Assembly (NCBI RefSeq): GCF_004016525.1 | Contig: NZ_SACJ01000013.1 | Span: 48,951 to 112,950 of the forward strand | DNA from: Flavobacterium sufflavum | Lineage (GTDB): Bacteria; Bacteroidota; Bacteroidia; Flavobacteriales; Flavobacteriaceae | Direction of reading: 5' to 3' | Length of the DNA stretch: 64,000 nt | Shown here: positions 1 through 8,048 of the stretch, one piece after another | Position numbering within the stretch: position 1 is the stretch's first letter | Layout of the letters: every line of letters begins with the position of its first letter | Program-made: the position numbers and the translations under genes | Notes under the pieces: model-generated | What the model was told of the DNA's origin: nothing | The model's database searches: none | Seen by the model: only the letters and a program-made list of their open reading frames with translations

Positions 1-228
1 TCCTTTTTTAGCAAATTCTTTAAGCACTTCGATACCGTCTTTTTCAGGCATACTGATGTCCAGGACTAAAATATCGGTAGAATTGTTAGTCACTTCCTCA
101 TAAAGAGTTGTCCCTTTTAATGAAGATCCAATTACTTGAAAGTTTTCAATAGTATTTAATAATGTGCGCATGCCATTAATTAACACCTGATGATCGTCGG
201 CTAAATGAATTCTTATTGGAGTTTCCAT
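1..228 (-). CDS. Response regulator receiver domain, N-terminal part (gene runs off the left edge)
   Basis: This is the first 76 codons of a two-component response regulator; the rest lies outside the window. The start is the ATG at 228. The acidic pair D11-D12 follows strand beta1 (IHLADDHQ), and the phosphoacceptor is D57 in LVLDISMPEKDG. The spacing is that of a CheY-like receiver domain. The LADDHQ start is typical of the NarL/LuxR class, so a C-terminal HTH output domain is expected but not seen. The target genes cannot be inferred from this fragment. No partner histidine kinase is visible on this side. Confidence 0.85.
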   Translation of the reverse strand, partial: METPIRIHLADDHQVLINGMRTLLNTIENFQVIGSSLKGTTLYEEVTNNSTDILVLDISMPEKDGIEVLKEFAKKG

Positions 229-273
229 GTTGTATTTCTAATGAATCAAATGTATTAAAAAAAGAGCACAAAA

Positions 274-298
274 AAACCCGAATTTTACATTCGGGTTT
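274..298 (-). terminator. Rho-independent terminator of the DUF4293 gene
   Basis: Perfect 10-bp stem AAACCCGAAT (274-283) and ATTCGGGTTT (289-298) with a 5-nt loop. On the minus strand it is followed by a T run. It lies between the stop of the DUF4293 gene and the start of the response regulator, so it separates the two transcripts. Confidence 0.8.
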
Positions 299-329
299 CC
301 TTCGCACTAATAAATTAAAATTTATAGGT

Positions 330-743
330 TTACCTCAATCTGTCCACAGATTTTACAAGATCTTCATCCTTTTTGATCGCTTTATTAGCTAAAACTAATG
401 CTACGATAGCTACAATAGGCAGGAACATCCCAATACCTTTCTCAGAAACGGCAGGCGTTTCTCCAGATAAATTTAGTGAACGATATAAAAACAATCCTAA
501 TAAAATCAAATTTAATATTATATTCAATCTGTTAATAACAAATTGATTTTGTCTTTTCTTATAGGATAAAATACTCAGTACCGAAAGTGTTGTACTTAGT
601 CCAAACAAAATGATATAAACCTGACTTTGCATAAACAAAAATGATTTGCCATTACTTAATATCCATAATGGGAAAACAAAAGGCAAAACACCTGTGATAA
701 CAAAGGCTATAAGCAAATATATTGTTTGAATTCGTTGTATCAT
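330..743 (-). CDS. DUF4293 family membrane protein
   Basis: A 137-residue integral membrane protein of unknown function. The start is taken at the ATG at 743 (MIQRIQTIYLL), because the family begins this way and the open frame upstream is not protein-like. About four hydrophobic segments are visible: near residues 8-28, 38-56, 70-88 and 105-125. The C-terminus is charged (IKKDEDLVKSVDRL). DUF4293 proteins are small Bacteroidota membrane proteins that, as I recall, are often found next to rho. Here the gene is divergent from rho with about 180 bp between the starts. No catalytic motif is visible. Confidence 0.8.
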   Translation of the reverse strand: MIQRIQTIYLLIAFVITGVLPFVFPLWILSNGKSFLFMQSQVYIILFGLSTTLSVLSILSYKKRQNQFVINRLNIILNLILLGLFLYRSLNLSGETPAVSEKGIGMFLPIVAIVALVLANKAIKKDEDLVKSVDRLR

Positions 744-762
744 TAGTATCGATATTGTTCTA

Positions 763-770
763 CAAAAATA
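763..770 (-). promoter_or_regulatory. Candidate -7 box for the DUF4293 gene
   Basis: TATTTTTG on the minus strand, matching the Bacteroidota -7 consensus TAnnTTTG, 20 bases upstream of the ATG. No good TTTG -33 box at the usual spacing. Confidence 0.4.
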
Positions 771-924
771 TATTTTCTTTTTATAAAATACTATTGTATG
801 ATTAAATTTTATTCGTATTATTGCAATACAATACCGTAAGCACTTCATACTGCGGTGAATTCAAAATAAAAAAACTACCTATCTTTTTTAAGGAATCCCC
901 ATTAATTAAACTCATAGAACATTC

Positions 925-2703
925 ATGTTTGATATTTCGGCATTAAAAGAAATGAAGCTTTCTGAGCTTCAACAAATAGCTAAAGCTGCTAAAACAATAA
1001 AAATAAACGGTGTAAAAAAAGAAGCCTTAATCACGAGTATTTTGGATTATCAAACAACTTTGGCAGCAACTGAAGTTAAAGAACCAGTAAAATCTGAGGA
1101 TGCTGACGATAAACCTAAAAGAGTGCGTATTGCTCCGGTAAAAAAACAGGCTGCTCCCAAAAAGACAGTTGAGGCTTCTTCAAAAAGTCAAGAACCATCA
1201 ATTGAAAATAATACTGAAAAACTTGATTTTCCGGTAGAAGAAGTAGCAGAAGCTGAGGTAAATGAACCAAAAGGGGAGGCGGAACAAGAAGTTGTTGCTG
1301 CTGAAAAAGCTAAGGTGGTAAAATTTAATAAAGCCACTTACGAAAAGAAAATTGCTTTAAAAAAGAATAAAGAGCAAAAAGAAACAGTAAATGAAAATCC
1401 TGTTGTTGAAACAAAACAAGAAGATTCAGCTACTGAAACTGAGGTTATTGCTCCTGCTGCTCCTCAAAAAAAAATAAATCCGAATCAAAATAAGCAAAAC
1501 CAAAATCCTAATCAGAATCCAAATCAACAGAACCAGAATCCTAATTTTAAAAACAAGAAAAATAATTTTAGAGACTCTGATTTTGAATTTGATGGAATCA
1601 TAGAAAGTGAAGGTGTATTAGAAATGATGCCTGATGGTTACGGATTCTTGCGTTCTTCTGATTATAATTATTTAGCTTCACCGGATGATATTTATTTATC
1701 TACTTCACAAATTAGATTATTTGGTTTAAAAACAGGAGATACGGTAAAAGGAGTGGTAAGACCTCCAAAAGAAGGAGAGAAATTTTTTCCTTTGGTTCGC
1801 GTTCTTAAAATAAACGGACACGATCCGCAAGTAGTTAGAGATCGAATTTCATTTGAGCATTTAACTCCGGTTTTTCCATCAGAAAAATTCAAACTAGCCG
1901 AAAGACAAAGTACTATTTCTACACGAATTATCGATCTGTTTTCTCCAATAGGGAAAGGACAACGTGGTATGATTGTAGCCCAGCCTAAAACGGGTAAAAC
2001 CATGTTGTTGAAGGAAATAGCCAATGCTATTGCAGCAAATCATCCCGAAGTATATCTTATTGTTTTATTGATTGACGAACGTCCGGAAGAGGTGACTGAT
2101 ATGCAACGTTCTGTACGTGGAGAAGTAATTGCTTCAACATTTGACAGAGAGCCACAAGAGCACGTTAAAATTGCTAATATTGTTCTTGAAAAATCAAAAC
2201 GTTTAGTAGAATGTGGTCATGATGTAGTGATTTTGTTAGACTCTATCACGCGTTTGGCAAGAGCTTACAATACAGTACAACCTGCTTCAGGAAAAGTATT
2301 GAGTGGAGGTGTAGATGCGAATGCTTTGCAAAAACCAAAACGTTTCTTTGGAGCTGCCCGTAATGTAGAAAAAGGAGGTTCTTTGAGTATTATTGCTACA
2401 GCTTTGACTGAAACAGGTTCAAAAATGGATGAGGTAATTTTCGAAGAGTTCAAAGGAACAGGTAATATGGAATTGCAATTAGATAGAAAAATTGCCAACA
2501 AACGTATCTTCCCGGCTATTGATTTGACTTCTTCAAGCACCAGAAGAGACGACTTGCTTCTGGATAAAGATACACTGCAAAGAATGTGGATTATGAGAAA
2601 ATACCTTGCTGATATGAATCCAATTGAAGCTATGGAATTTATCAATGATCGTTTCAAGAAAACCAGAAATAATGAAGAGTTCTTGATTTCTATGAACGAC
2701 TAG
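925..2703 (+). CDS. rho: Transcription termination factor Rho, with a long low-complexity N-terminal insert
   Basis: Hexameric RNA-dependent ATPase that terminates transcription. It has 592 residues against about 420 in E. coli Rho. The order is: SAP-like Rho_N helices (about residues 5-50); a charged, low-complexity insert (about 55-215) rich in Lys/Glu/Ala and ending in repeated Asn-Gln-Asn-Pro units; the cold-shock-like RNA-binding domain (about 225-300, DGYGFLRSSDYNYLASPDDIY); then the RecA-type ATPase core. Walker A is near 353-360 (PKTGKTM), followed by LLIDERPEEVTD and VILLDSITRLARAYN. The extra length is confined to the region between Rho_N and the RNA-binding domain; such inserts are known in Bacteroidota Rho. 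The gene is monocistronic and ends at a strong bidirectional hairpin. Confidence 0.97.
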   Translation: MFDISALKEMKLSELQQIAKAAKTIKINGVKKEALITSILDYQTTLAATEVKEPVKSEDADDKPKRVRIAPVKKQAAPKKTVEASSKSQEPSIENNTEKLDFPVEEVAEAEVNEPKGEAEQEVVAAEKAKVVKFNKATYEKKIALKKNKEQKETVNENPVVETKQEDSATETEVIAPAAPQKKINPNQNKQNQNPNQNPNQQNQNPNFKNKKNNFRDSDFEFDGIIESEGVLEMMPDGYGFLRSSDYNYLASPDDIYLSTSQIRLFGLKTGDTVKGVVRPPKEGEKFFPLVRVLKINGHDPQVVRDRISFEHLTPVFPSEKFKLAERQSTISTRIIDLFSPIGKGQRGMIVAQPKTGKTMLLKEIANAIAANHPEVYLIVLLIDERPEEVTDMQRSVRGEVIASTFDREPQEHVKIANIVLEKSKRLVECGHDVVILLDSITRLARAYNTVQPASGKVLSGGVDANALQKPKRFFGAARNVEKGGSLSIIATALTETGSKMDEVIFEEFKGTGNMELQLDRKIANKRIFPAIDLTSSSTRRDDLLLDKDTLQRMWIMRKYLADMNPIEAMEFINDRFKKTRNNEEFLISMND

Positions 2704-2708
2704 TTTTT

Positions 2709-2850
2709 AGATTGCAGTTCTCAGAAAACAGAAGGCAGTTTTCGAAATATTTACATAAAAAAAGGGATTTTTAAACTGAAAATCCCTTTTTTTATGTCTG
2801 TTTGCAATCTAAATACTGCTTTCTGAAGATTGCCTTCTGCTGACTGAAAT
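2709..2850. repeat. Imperfect inverted-repeat words flanking the rho terminator
   Basis: The terminator at 2757-2793 is flanked by two arms made of the same words read in opposite directions. The left arm (2709-2744), read on the minus strand, contains CTGCCTTCTG and GCAATCT. The right arm (2799-2850) contains GCAATCT and TGCCTTCTGCT. The word at 2823-2841 is repeated with 16 of 19 matches at 43218-43236, so this is a dispersed intergenic family, not a chance palindrome. Confidence 0.55.
2757..2793. terminator. Bidirectional terminator between rho and the RNA methyltransferase gene
   Basis: A7-GGGATTTT (2757-2771) pairs with AAAATCCC-T7 (2779-2793) around a 7-nt loop. It lies between two convergent genes and has T runs on both strands. 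Confidence 0.85.
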
Positions 2851-4065
2851 CTAAACTTTTCTTTCCAACAAAGCCATATAAAATCCATCAAAACCAGACT
2901 CTGAGGCCAAAATTTTATGGTCTTTTATAAAAGTGAATTGTTTTCCAATATCAGTGGTTAAAAAGCGCTCCACTTGTTCCTGGTTTTCTGATGGAAGAAT
3001 AGAGCAGGTTGCATAAACCAGTTTTCCACCCGGTTTTACAATTTTAGAATAGCTTTCTAAAACTTCCGATTGTACTTTACGAATATTATCAATAAACTCA
3101 GGCTTTAATTTCCACTTAGCATCAGGATTTCTTTTCAAAACACCTAATCCGCTACAAGGAGCGTCAATCAAAACGCGATCGGCTTTTTCATGTAGTTTTT
3201 TGATGACTTTGGTTGTATCGATAATTCGGTATTCGATATTGAAAGCACTGTTTCTTTTTGCTCTTAGTTTTAATTGCTTTAGTTTACTTTCGTATAAATC
3301 CATAGCAATCAATTGCCCTTTATTTTGCATTAAAGAAGCAATATGTAAAGTTTTTCCACCTGCTCCAGCGCAAGTATCCACCACGCGCATTCCTGGTTTT
3401 ACGTCCAGAAAAGCGGCTACTAATTGCGAATTGGCATCCTGAACTTCAAATAAACCTTGTTTAAAAGCATCGGTCATGAAAACATTAGCGCGTTCTTTTA
3501 AAACCAGGGCATCTGGCTGGTCTTTTAGATATTCGGTTTCGATATCTAAATCCATTAAAATAGCCCTTAGATTTTCTTTAGTAGTTTTAAGTGTATTGGT
3601 TCTTAGAATTACTTTAGCAGGTTGGTTTTGAGCTGTGATTTCTTTAGCCCAAACTTTTTCGCCTAATTCTTTTACTCCTAATTCGTCCATCCAATCTGGA
3701 ATAGATTCCTTGATGGCTCTGGTTTTAGAAAGTTCATCAAAACGTCCTTTGATTTTTCGCTCAGGAGTTCCTTCCAGTTGACGCCAATCAGGAATTGGGT
3801 ATCCTCTTAAAACAGCCCAAACAGCAAACATTCTCCAAATATTATCCCTGCCAAAAGGTTCTCTTACTTCGGCAATCTCTGCGTATAATCTTTTCCAACG
3901 AACAATTTCGTATATGGTTTCAGCGACAAATTTCCTATCAGAACTTCCCCAACGCTTGTCTTTTTTTAGTGCTCTTGCTACTACTTTATCGGCGTATTCT
4001 CCTTCGTTGAATATTGCATTTAGAGAATCGATGGTAGTATATACTAAGTTTCTGTGTAATCTCAT
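2851..4065 (-). CDS. RsmB/NOP family class I SAM-dependent RNA (cytosine-5) methyltransferase
   Basis: A 404-residue RNA m5C methyltransferase of the NOL1/NOP2/Sun family, probably acting on 16S rRNA. The N-terminal half (about 1-140) is a NusB-like helical region. The C-terminal half is a Rossmann methyltransferase with the SAM loop DTCAGAGGKT, the catalytic-pair motifs PCSGLGVLKRNPD and YATCSILPSENQ (one Cys in each), and the acidic IAMDLYE motif. The architecture matches RsmB-type enzymes, but which cytosine it methylates cannot be told from sequence alone. Convergent with rho; the stop lies against the repeat-flanked terminator. Confidence 0.9.
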   Translation of the reverse strand: MRLHRNLVYTTIDSLNAIFNEGEYADKVVARALKKDKRWGSSDRKFVAETIYEIVRWKRLYAEIAEVREPFGRDNIWRMFAVWAVLRGYPIPDWRQLEGTPERKIKGRFDELSKTRAIKESIPDWMDELGVKELGEKVWAKEITAQNQPAKVILRTNTLKTTKENLRAILMDLDIETEYLKDQPDALVLKERANVFMTDAFKQGLFEVQDANSQLVAAFLDVKPGMRVVDTCAGAGGKTLHIASLMQNKGQLIAMDLYESKLKQLKLRAKRNSAFNIEYRIIDTTKVIKKLHEKADRVLIDAPCSGLGVLKRNPDAKWKLKPEFIDNIRKVQSEVLESYSKIVKPGGKLVYATCSILPSENQEQVERFLTTDIGKQFTFIKDHKILASESGFDGFYMALLERKV

Positions 4066-4082
4066 TTTAATTATTTGAGCTG

Positions 4083-4090
4083 CAAAGGTA
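4083..4090 (-). promoter_or_regulatory. Candidate -7 box for the RNA methyltransferase gene
   Basis: TACCTTTG on the minus strand, 17 bases upstream of the ATG, predicting a 5' leader of only about 10-13 nt. The -33 element is not recognisable. Confidence 0.45.
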
Positions 4091-4214
4091 CTACTAAATG
4101 ATTTGAAAGTTAAATTAAAATTTCAATTCTGTAAAAATGATTTTAATCTTATTTAAGGTTGTTGTAAAGTAGTTTTAAGAAGACTAGTTTACTGAGATTA
4201 TTTTGAAAAAAAAA

Positions 4215-4276
4215 TACCGCAAATTCGCAAATTCTTTTAATATTAACTGTCCTTTGAAATTTGCGAATTTGTGGTA
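4215..4276. repeat. Long imperfect palindrome at the 3' end of the dienelactone hydrolase-like gene
   Basis: TACCGCAAATTCGCAAATTC (4215-4234) pairs with 4256-4276 with one mismatch and one bulge. It lies 36 bases past the stop of the minus-strand gene and may act as a 3' stem or terminator. The word CGCAAATTC recurs in the palindrome at 50931-50988. Confidence 0.6.
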
Positions 4277-4311
4277 AAAATGGTAGATGTTTTATTTTTA
4301 AAGCGTAGTTG

Positions 4312-5199
4312 TCATTTTAGTTTTTCTTTAAAAAAGTCAATTGTTCTTGTCCAGGCTAAAGTAGCGGCTTTTTCATCATAGCGTGGCGTTGTATTATTGT
4401 GAAATCCATGATTGACATTTGGGTAAATATAAGCCACGTTCGGAACTTTGTTTTTGTTTAAAATAGCTTCAAAGGCTGGCCAGCCTTCGTTTACTCTGGT
4501 ATCTAAACCAGCGTATTGTAATAACAAAGGCGTTTTTATTTGAGCGGCTTCTTCTGCTGTGGGTTGTCCACCATAAAAAGGAACAGCAGCATTTAATGTT
4601 GGGATTTTAACCGCCATCAAATTAGTAATCCATCCACCAAAACAAAAACCAACCACTCCAATGTGACCGTTGCAATCAGGATGTGTTTTTAAATAATAGT
4701 AAGCAGCAATAAAATCTTCCAGCATTTCGTATCGGTCTCTTTTTTTCTGCATTTCTCTACCATCATCATCATTTCCGGGATAACCACCTAATGGAGTCAA
4801 AGCGTCTGGCGCCAAGCTGATAAAACCTTCAATTGCAGTTCTTCGTCCTACATCTTCTATATAGGGGTTTAAACCGCGGTTTTCGTGAACTACAATTACT
4901 CCGGGTAGTTTTTTATTGCTTTGGTTGGGTTTAGAAAGTAATCCTTTAATTTTCCCTCCTCCTTTTGGGGAATCATAAGTAATATAATTTGATTCTATTC
5001 TTGGATCATCAGGCTGAATGGTGATTGAATTGACATAATCGGGAGTGATAAAACTCAGTAAAGAAGGCAGGGTTAAAGTTCCTACTGCAAATACTGAAAG
5101 TTTTTCAATAAACTGTCTTCTTTCAATTTTGTTATGAGCATAATCATCGTACAGGTCAAATATTTCTTGACTAATGTCTTCTTTGGTTATTTTTTTCAT
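4312..5199 (-). CDS. Dienelactone hydrolase family protein with N-terminal signal/anchor
   Basis: A 295-residue alpha/beta hydrolase. The start is placed at MKKITKED (5199), not at the ATG seven codons upstream, because the resulting N-terminus looks like a typical family start. Residues 27-50 (ERRQFIEKLSVFAVGTLTLP) form a twin-arginine-like signal or anchor, so the enzyme is probably exported. The DLH catalytic set is complete: E106 (HENRG), nucleophile C186 (GFCFGG), D233 (GLDTR) and H264 (NHGFHNN). The Cys nucleophile separates it from the Ser-type hydrolase at 8049-9458. The natural substrate is unknown; dienelactones are only the founding member's substrate. Transcribed alone. Confidence 0.88.
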   Translation of the reverse strand: MKKITKEDISQEIFDLYDDYAHNKIERRQFIEKLSVFAVGTLTLPSLLSFITPDYVNSITIQPDDPRIESNYITYDSPKGGGKIKGLLSKPNQSNKKLPGVIVVHENRGLNPYIEDVGRRTAIEGFISLAPDALTPLGGYPGNDDDGREMQKKRDRYEMLEDFIAAYYYLKTHPDCNGHIGVVGFCFGGWITNLMAVKIPTLNAAVPFYGGQPTAEEAAQIKTPLLLQYAGLDTRVNEGWPAFEAILNKNKVPNVAYIYPNVNHGFHNNTTPRYDEKAATLAWTRTIDFFKEKLK

Positions 5200-5370
5200 G
5201 TTTGGTTGAATTAATTTCAAGATAGCTTATACCGTTTGTTATTTCAAAATAGTCCAATAAAAATTGGCCTAAATGAAATATACAACGGCATTATACCATA
5301 ACGATCAAAATAAATGGTATTTATATTTGGTATTAAATGTAATTATTTTTTTGAAAGTTTTAAAACAAAA

Positions 5371-5392
5371 AAAAGCTCCCGAAGGAGCTTTT
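5371..5392 (-). terminator. Terminator of the siderophore receptor gene
   Basis: Perfect 9-bp stem AAAAGCTCC / GGAGCTTTT with loop CGAA. T run on the minus strand. It lies 20 bases past the receptor stop codon. Confidence 0.85.
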
Positions 5393-5412
5393 AGAAAAAA
5401 CCGGAAAGGTTC

Positions 5413-7749
5413 TTATAATTTGTATTTTAAACTTGCCATTACTTGACGAGGAGCAATTGGGTTCACACTGTAGTTTTCGTGTACGGTGTAATTCAACTCG
5501 TTAGTGATATTTGATACTTTACACAAGATTGAGAATTTCTTCCATTCGTAACCAACAGATGCATCAACTGTAGTATAGCCATCAATTGGAATATCACGGT
5601 CTCTAATAGTTATTTTGTAATCATTTGGATCAGTAGTAGTTGTGATAGCAGCCCATTGGTAGTCATCGTTCCATCCACCAATTCGTTTTCCAATGTAATT
5701 TCCAATAGCTCCAAAAGAAAGTCCTTTTAATGCTCCACTAGGTAATTTGTAGAAAAAGCTAAGGTTAGCAGTTGTTGCAGGTGTTCTTGCTACACGATCT
5801 CCTACAATGAAGCTTCCGTGAGTTCCTGACGTTTTAGTATAACGCATATCGTTATAACTGTAACCTGCATTAATGCTTAATCCTTCAAGAGGTTTTGCTG
5901 TAACGTCTACTTCAACACCTTTACTTTTTGTTGCTCCACCCAGAAGTTTTATATTTGAGTTTGCGTTAACAGTAACACCATCTGCTAAATATGGAGCAGT
6001 TTGTGCTAAATTACTGTTTTTGATTTGGTAAACAGTTACATTTGTACTTAAAATTCCTCTCCAGAAATCTTTTTTGATACCTGCTTCATATTGGTCTATG
6101 ATAGATGCTTCTATTGTTTTTCCATCAACAGTAAGTCCTGTGTTTGGTGTAAATGAGCTAGAATAACTTGCAAATAAAGACATATCTTTTGTTGGCTGGA
6201 ATATTAAACCAATTTTTGGAGAAAATGCATTGTCTAAACGTTTTGGATCTACAGTTGGAGTCGCTTTTTCTGGATTTCCAGCGCCTGTAGCTGTTTCTTT
6301 GTATGTAGAAAGCTCAGATTCCTGCCAAGACCAACGAATACCGGCAAGGACTTTAAATTGTTCGGTAATCGATATTAAATCCTGAAAATAAACTCCAAAA
6401 CGATTCGTTTCTGTTTTTGCAATTTGTGTTGCTCTGCCTGTTGTAGGAATATCATTTCTTTGTGTTGTAGGATCAAAAGCGAATAGGTTTATTGTGTCAT
6501 ATAGTGTTGGCCCGTAAACAGGTTTACCATCTTTGGTACCTGTTTGAACATATTTTTCATTAAATGTATAAGTATATGCTGTAGCTAATGAATTTTCCCA
6601 ATCTACACCTGTAAAGATTTGGTGTTTTACAGATCCAGTATTAAAAGTCCCTTGTAAACTCAATTGGTCTCCAAATATTTGTTCTAAGTTTTTATTTTGA
6701 ACTAATCCTCTGTTCCAGAAACCTGGAATTGGGTATGTTGCTGCGTTATCTAAATCTGAAAGTTGAGCAGTTGATAATTGAGTTCTTTTGTAATTTTGGA
6801 ATGAACTATTGAAACTTAATTTCCAGTTTTTGTTAAAATCATGGTTTACTAATACCGAAGCACTAGCTGATTTTGTATTTCCATTAGACCAAAGTGAGCC
6901 AAAATAAGTATTACGAGGAATATCTAAAATGGTTTTACCAATAATTCCGGTACCAAAATCAGGAGTCCAATTGGCTGTTAAGTAATCTCCCTGAACAGTG
7001 ATGTGAGTTTTGTCGGTTACATTAAAAAGGAATGAGGGATTTACATAAAGACGCTCGTTTTTAACTACATCTCTAAAACTTTTTGAGTTTTCATAAGATC
7101 CTGTAAAACGGTAGGCTATTGACTTGTTTAAAGGACCATAGAAGTCAACAGATGGCTTGTAATAATCATAACTTCCGGCTTGCATTGTAATTTCTCCGCC
7201 TTTAGCAAATTGAGGGGTTTTAGTTACTAAATTTAAAATTCCTCCCGGTGCAACGTTTCCGAATAATAAGGCTGAGCCTCCTTTTAAGAATTCTACTCTT
7301 TCTAAACCGGAAACTTCTGGAATTGAACCTGCGTTATAACGAAATCCGTTTTTGAACATATTATTGGCAGACATATCGTATCCTCTTGAGAAAAATGATT
7401 CCTGCGCACCACCACGAGCCGAACCTACATAAACACCATTAGCGTTTTTAATAACTTCACTTAAACGAATCGCTTGTTGTTGACTGATAATTTCATTACC
7501 TATTACTTGAACGCTTTGTGGTAAATCCATAGGTTTGATACCTGATCTTGAAGCCGAAACTGGTTTTTGTGGTTTGTTTCCGGTAACAACAATTTCTTTA
7601 AGAATTTGTCCTTTTTTATTTTTGATAGTGTCAAAAGGATTTTCGTTGATTTCTTTTGAATTATTATAATTAGATACTGAAGCTACTTCCTGAGCTTGAG
7701 AGGCAAGAGAAAATAATAATGCTATTGAGGGTAGTAAAATGCGTTTCAT
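5413..7749 (-). CDS. TonB-dependent siderophore receptor
   Basis: Outer-membrane gated channel for ferric siderophores, 778 residues. The Sec signal peptide is at 1-19 (cleavage near SQA-QE). A TonB-box-like segment is ILKEIVVTG (about 50-58), followed by the plug domain (about 70-175, with MDLPQSVQVI and RVEFLKGGSALLFGNVAPGG) and then a 22-strand-type barrel to the C-terminus. The IPREV.FVKGP-like plug motif and the TPATTANL and VDASVGYEW barrel motifs place it with FhuA/FhuE/FecA-type siderophore receptors, not with SusC-type receptors: no carboxypeptidase-like N-terminal domain and no SusD partner are present. The last residue is not Phe (ends YKL). A very good promoter and an AT-rich palindrome lie upstream, consistent with iron regulation. 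Confidence 0.92.
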   Translation of the reverse strand: MKRILLPSIALLFSLASQAQEVASVSNYNNSKEINENPFDTIKNKKGQILKEIVVTGNKPQKPVSASRSGIKPMDLPQSVQVIGNEIISQQQAIRLSEVIKNANGVYVGSARGGAQESFFSRGYDMSANNMFKNGFRYNAGSIPEVSGLERVEFLKGGSALLFGNVAPGGILNLVTKTPQFAKGGEITMQAGSYDYYKPSVDFYGPLNKSIAYRFTGSYENSKSFRDVVKNERLYVNPSFLFNVTDKTHITVQGDYLTANWTPDFGTGIIGKTILDIPRNTYFGSLWSNGNTKSASASVLVNHDFNKNWKLSFNSSFQNYKRTQLSTAQLSDLDNAATYPIPGFWNRGLVQNKNLEQIFGDQLSLQGTFNTGSVKHQIFTGVDWENSLATAYTYTFNEKYVQTGTKDGKPVYGPTLYDTINLFAFDPTTQRNDIPTTGRATQIAKTETNRFGVYFQDLISITEQFKVLAGIRWSWQESELSTYKETATGAGNPEKATPTVDPKRLDNAFSPKIGLIFQPTKDMSLFASYSSSFTPNTGLTVDGKTIEASIIDQYEAGIKKDFWRGILSTNVTVYQIKNSNLAQTAPYLADGVTVNANSNIKLLGGATKSKGVEVDVTAKPLEGLSINAGYSYNDMRYTKTSGTHGSFIVGDRVARTPATTANLSFFYKLPSGALKGLSFGAIGNYIGKRIGGWNDDYQWAAITTTTDPNDYKITIRDRDIPIDGYTTVDASVGYEWKKFSILCKVSNITNELNYTVHENYSVNPIAPRQVMASLKYKL

Positions 7750-7787
7750 TTTGTTTTGCTTATTTGGATTTATTTAAAATAACAATG

Positions 7788-7818
7788 CAAATGTATAACC
7801 TGAAATTGATTTTACAAA
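7788..7818 (-). promoter_or_regulatory. Promoter of the siderophore receptor gene
   Basis: On the minus strand: TTTG (7818-7815), a 19-base spacer, then TACATTTG (7795-7788). This is an exact match to the Bacteroidota primary promoter TTTG-N19-TAnnTTTG. The predicted mRNA start is about 30 bases before the ATG at 7749. Confidence 0.7.
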
Positions 7819-7821
7819 GGG

Positions 7822-7838
7822 TTATTTAGAATAAATAA
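7822..7838. promoter_or_regulatory. Candidate metalloregulator (Fur-like) palindrome
   Basis: TTATTTA-GAA-TAAATAA, perfect 7-bp arms, abutting the -33 box of the siderophore receptor promoter. Position and AT-rich palindromic form suit a repressor such as Fur. The exact Fur consensus of this group is not known to me, so the regulator is inference. Confidence 0.35.
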
Positions 7839-8048
7839 AAACAAATATTAACAAATTACTTGTAAGTTGTTTGAAATTTATTTAACAGGATTTTTTTAAT
7901 TGGATATAAAAACTTATAAAATGACTTGTTTTGTTTTTAATTTACTGTTTATTAGTTTTTTATGAAATCAAAGTTGTTTTCGATGTGTTTTTTCGTTTTA
8001 TGAGAAGTAAAGCCAGTTAGTGTCTTTAGAGTTAATCTTAGAAGTAAA

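Noticed and set aside
1480..1560. Short tandem repeats resembling a repeat array
   Set aside because: They are in-frame Asn-Gln-Asn-Pro codons of the Rho insert, not a CRISPR or intergenic repeat.
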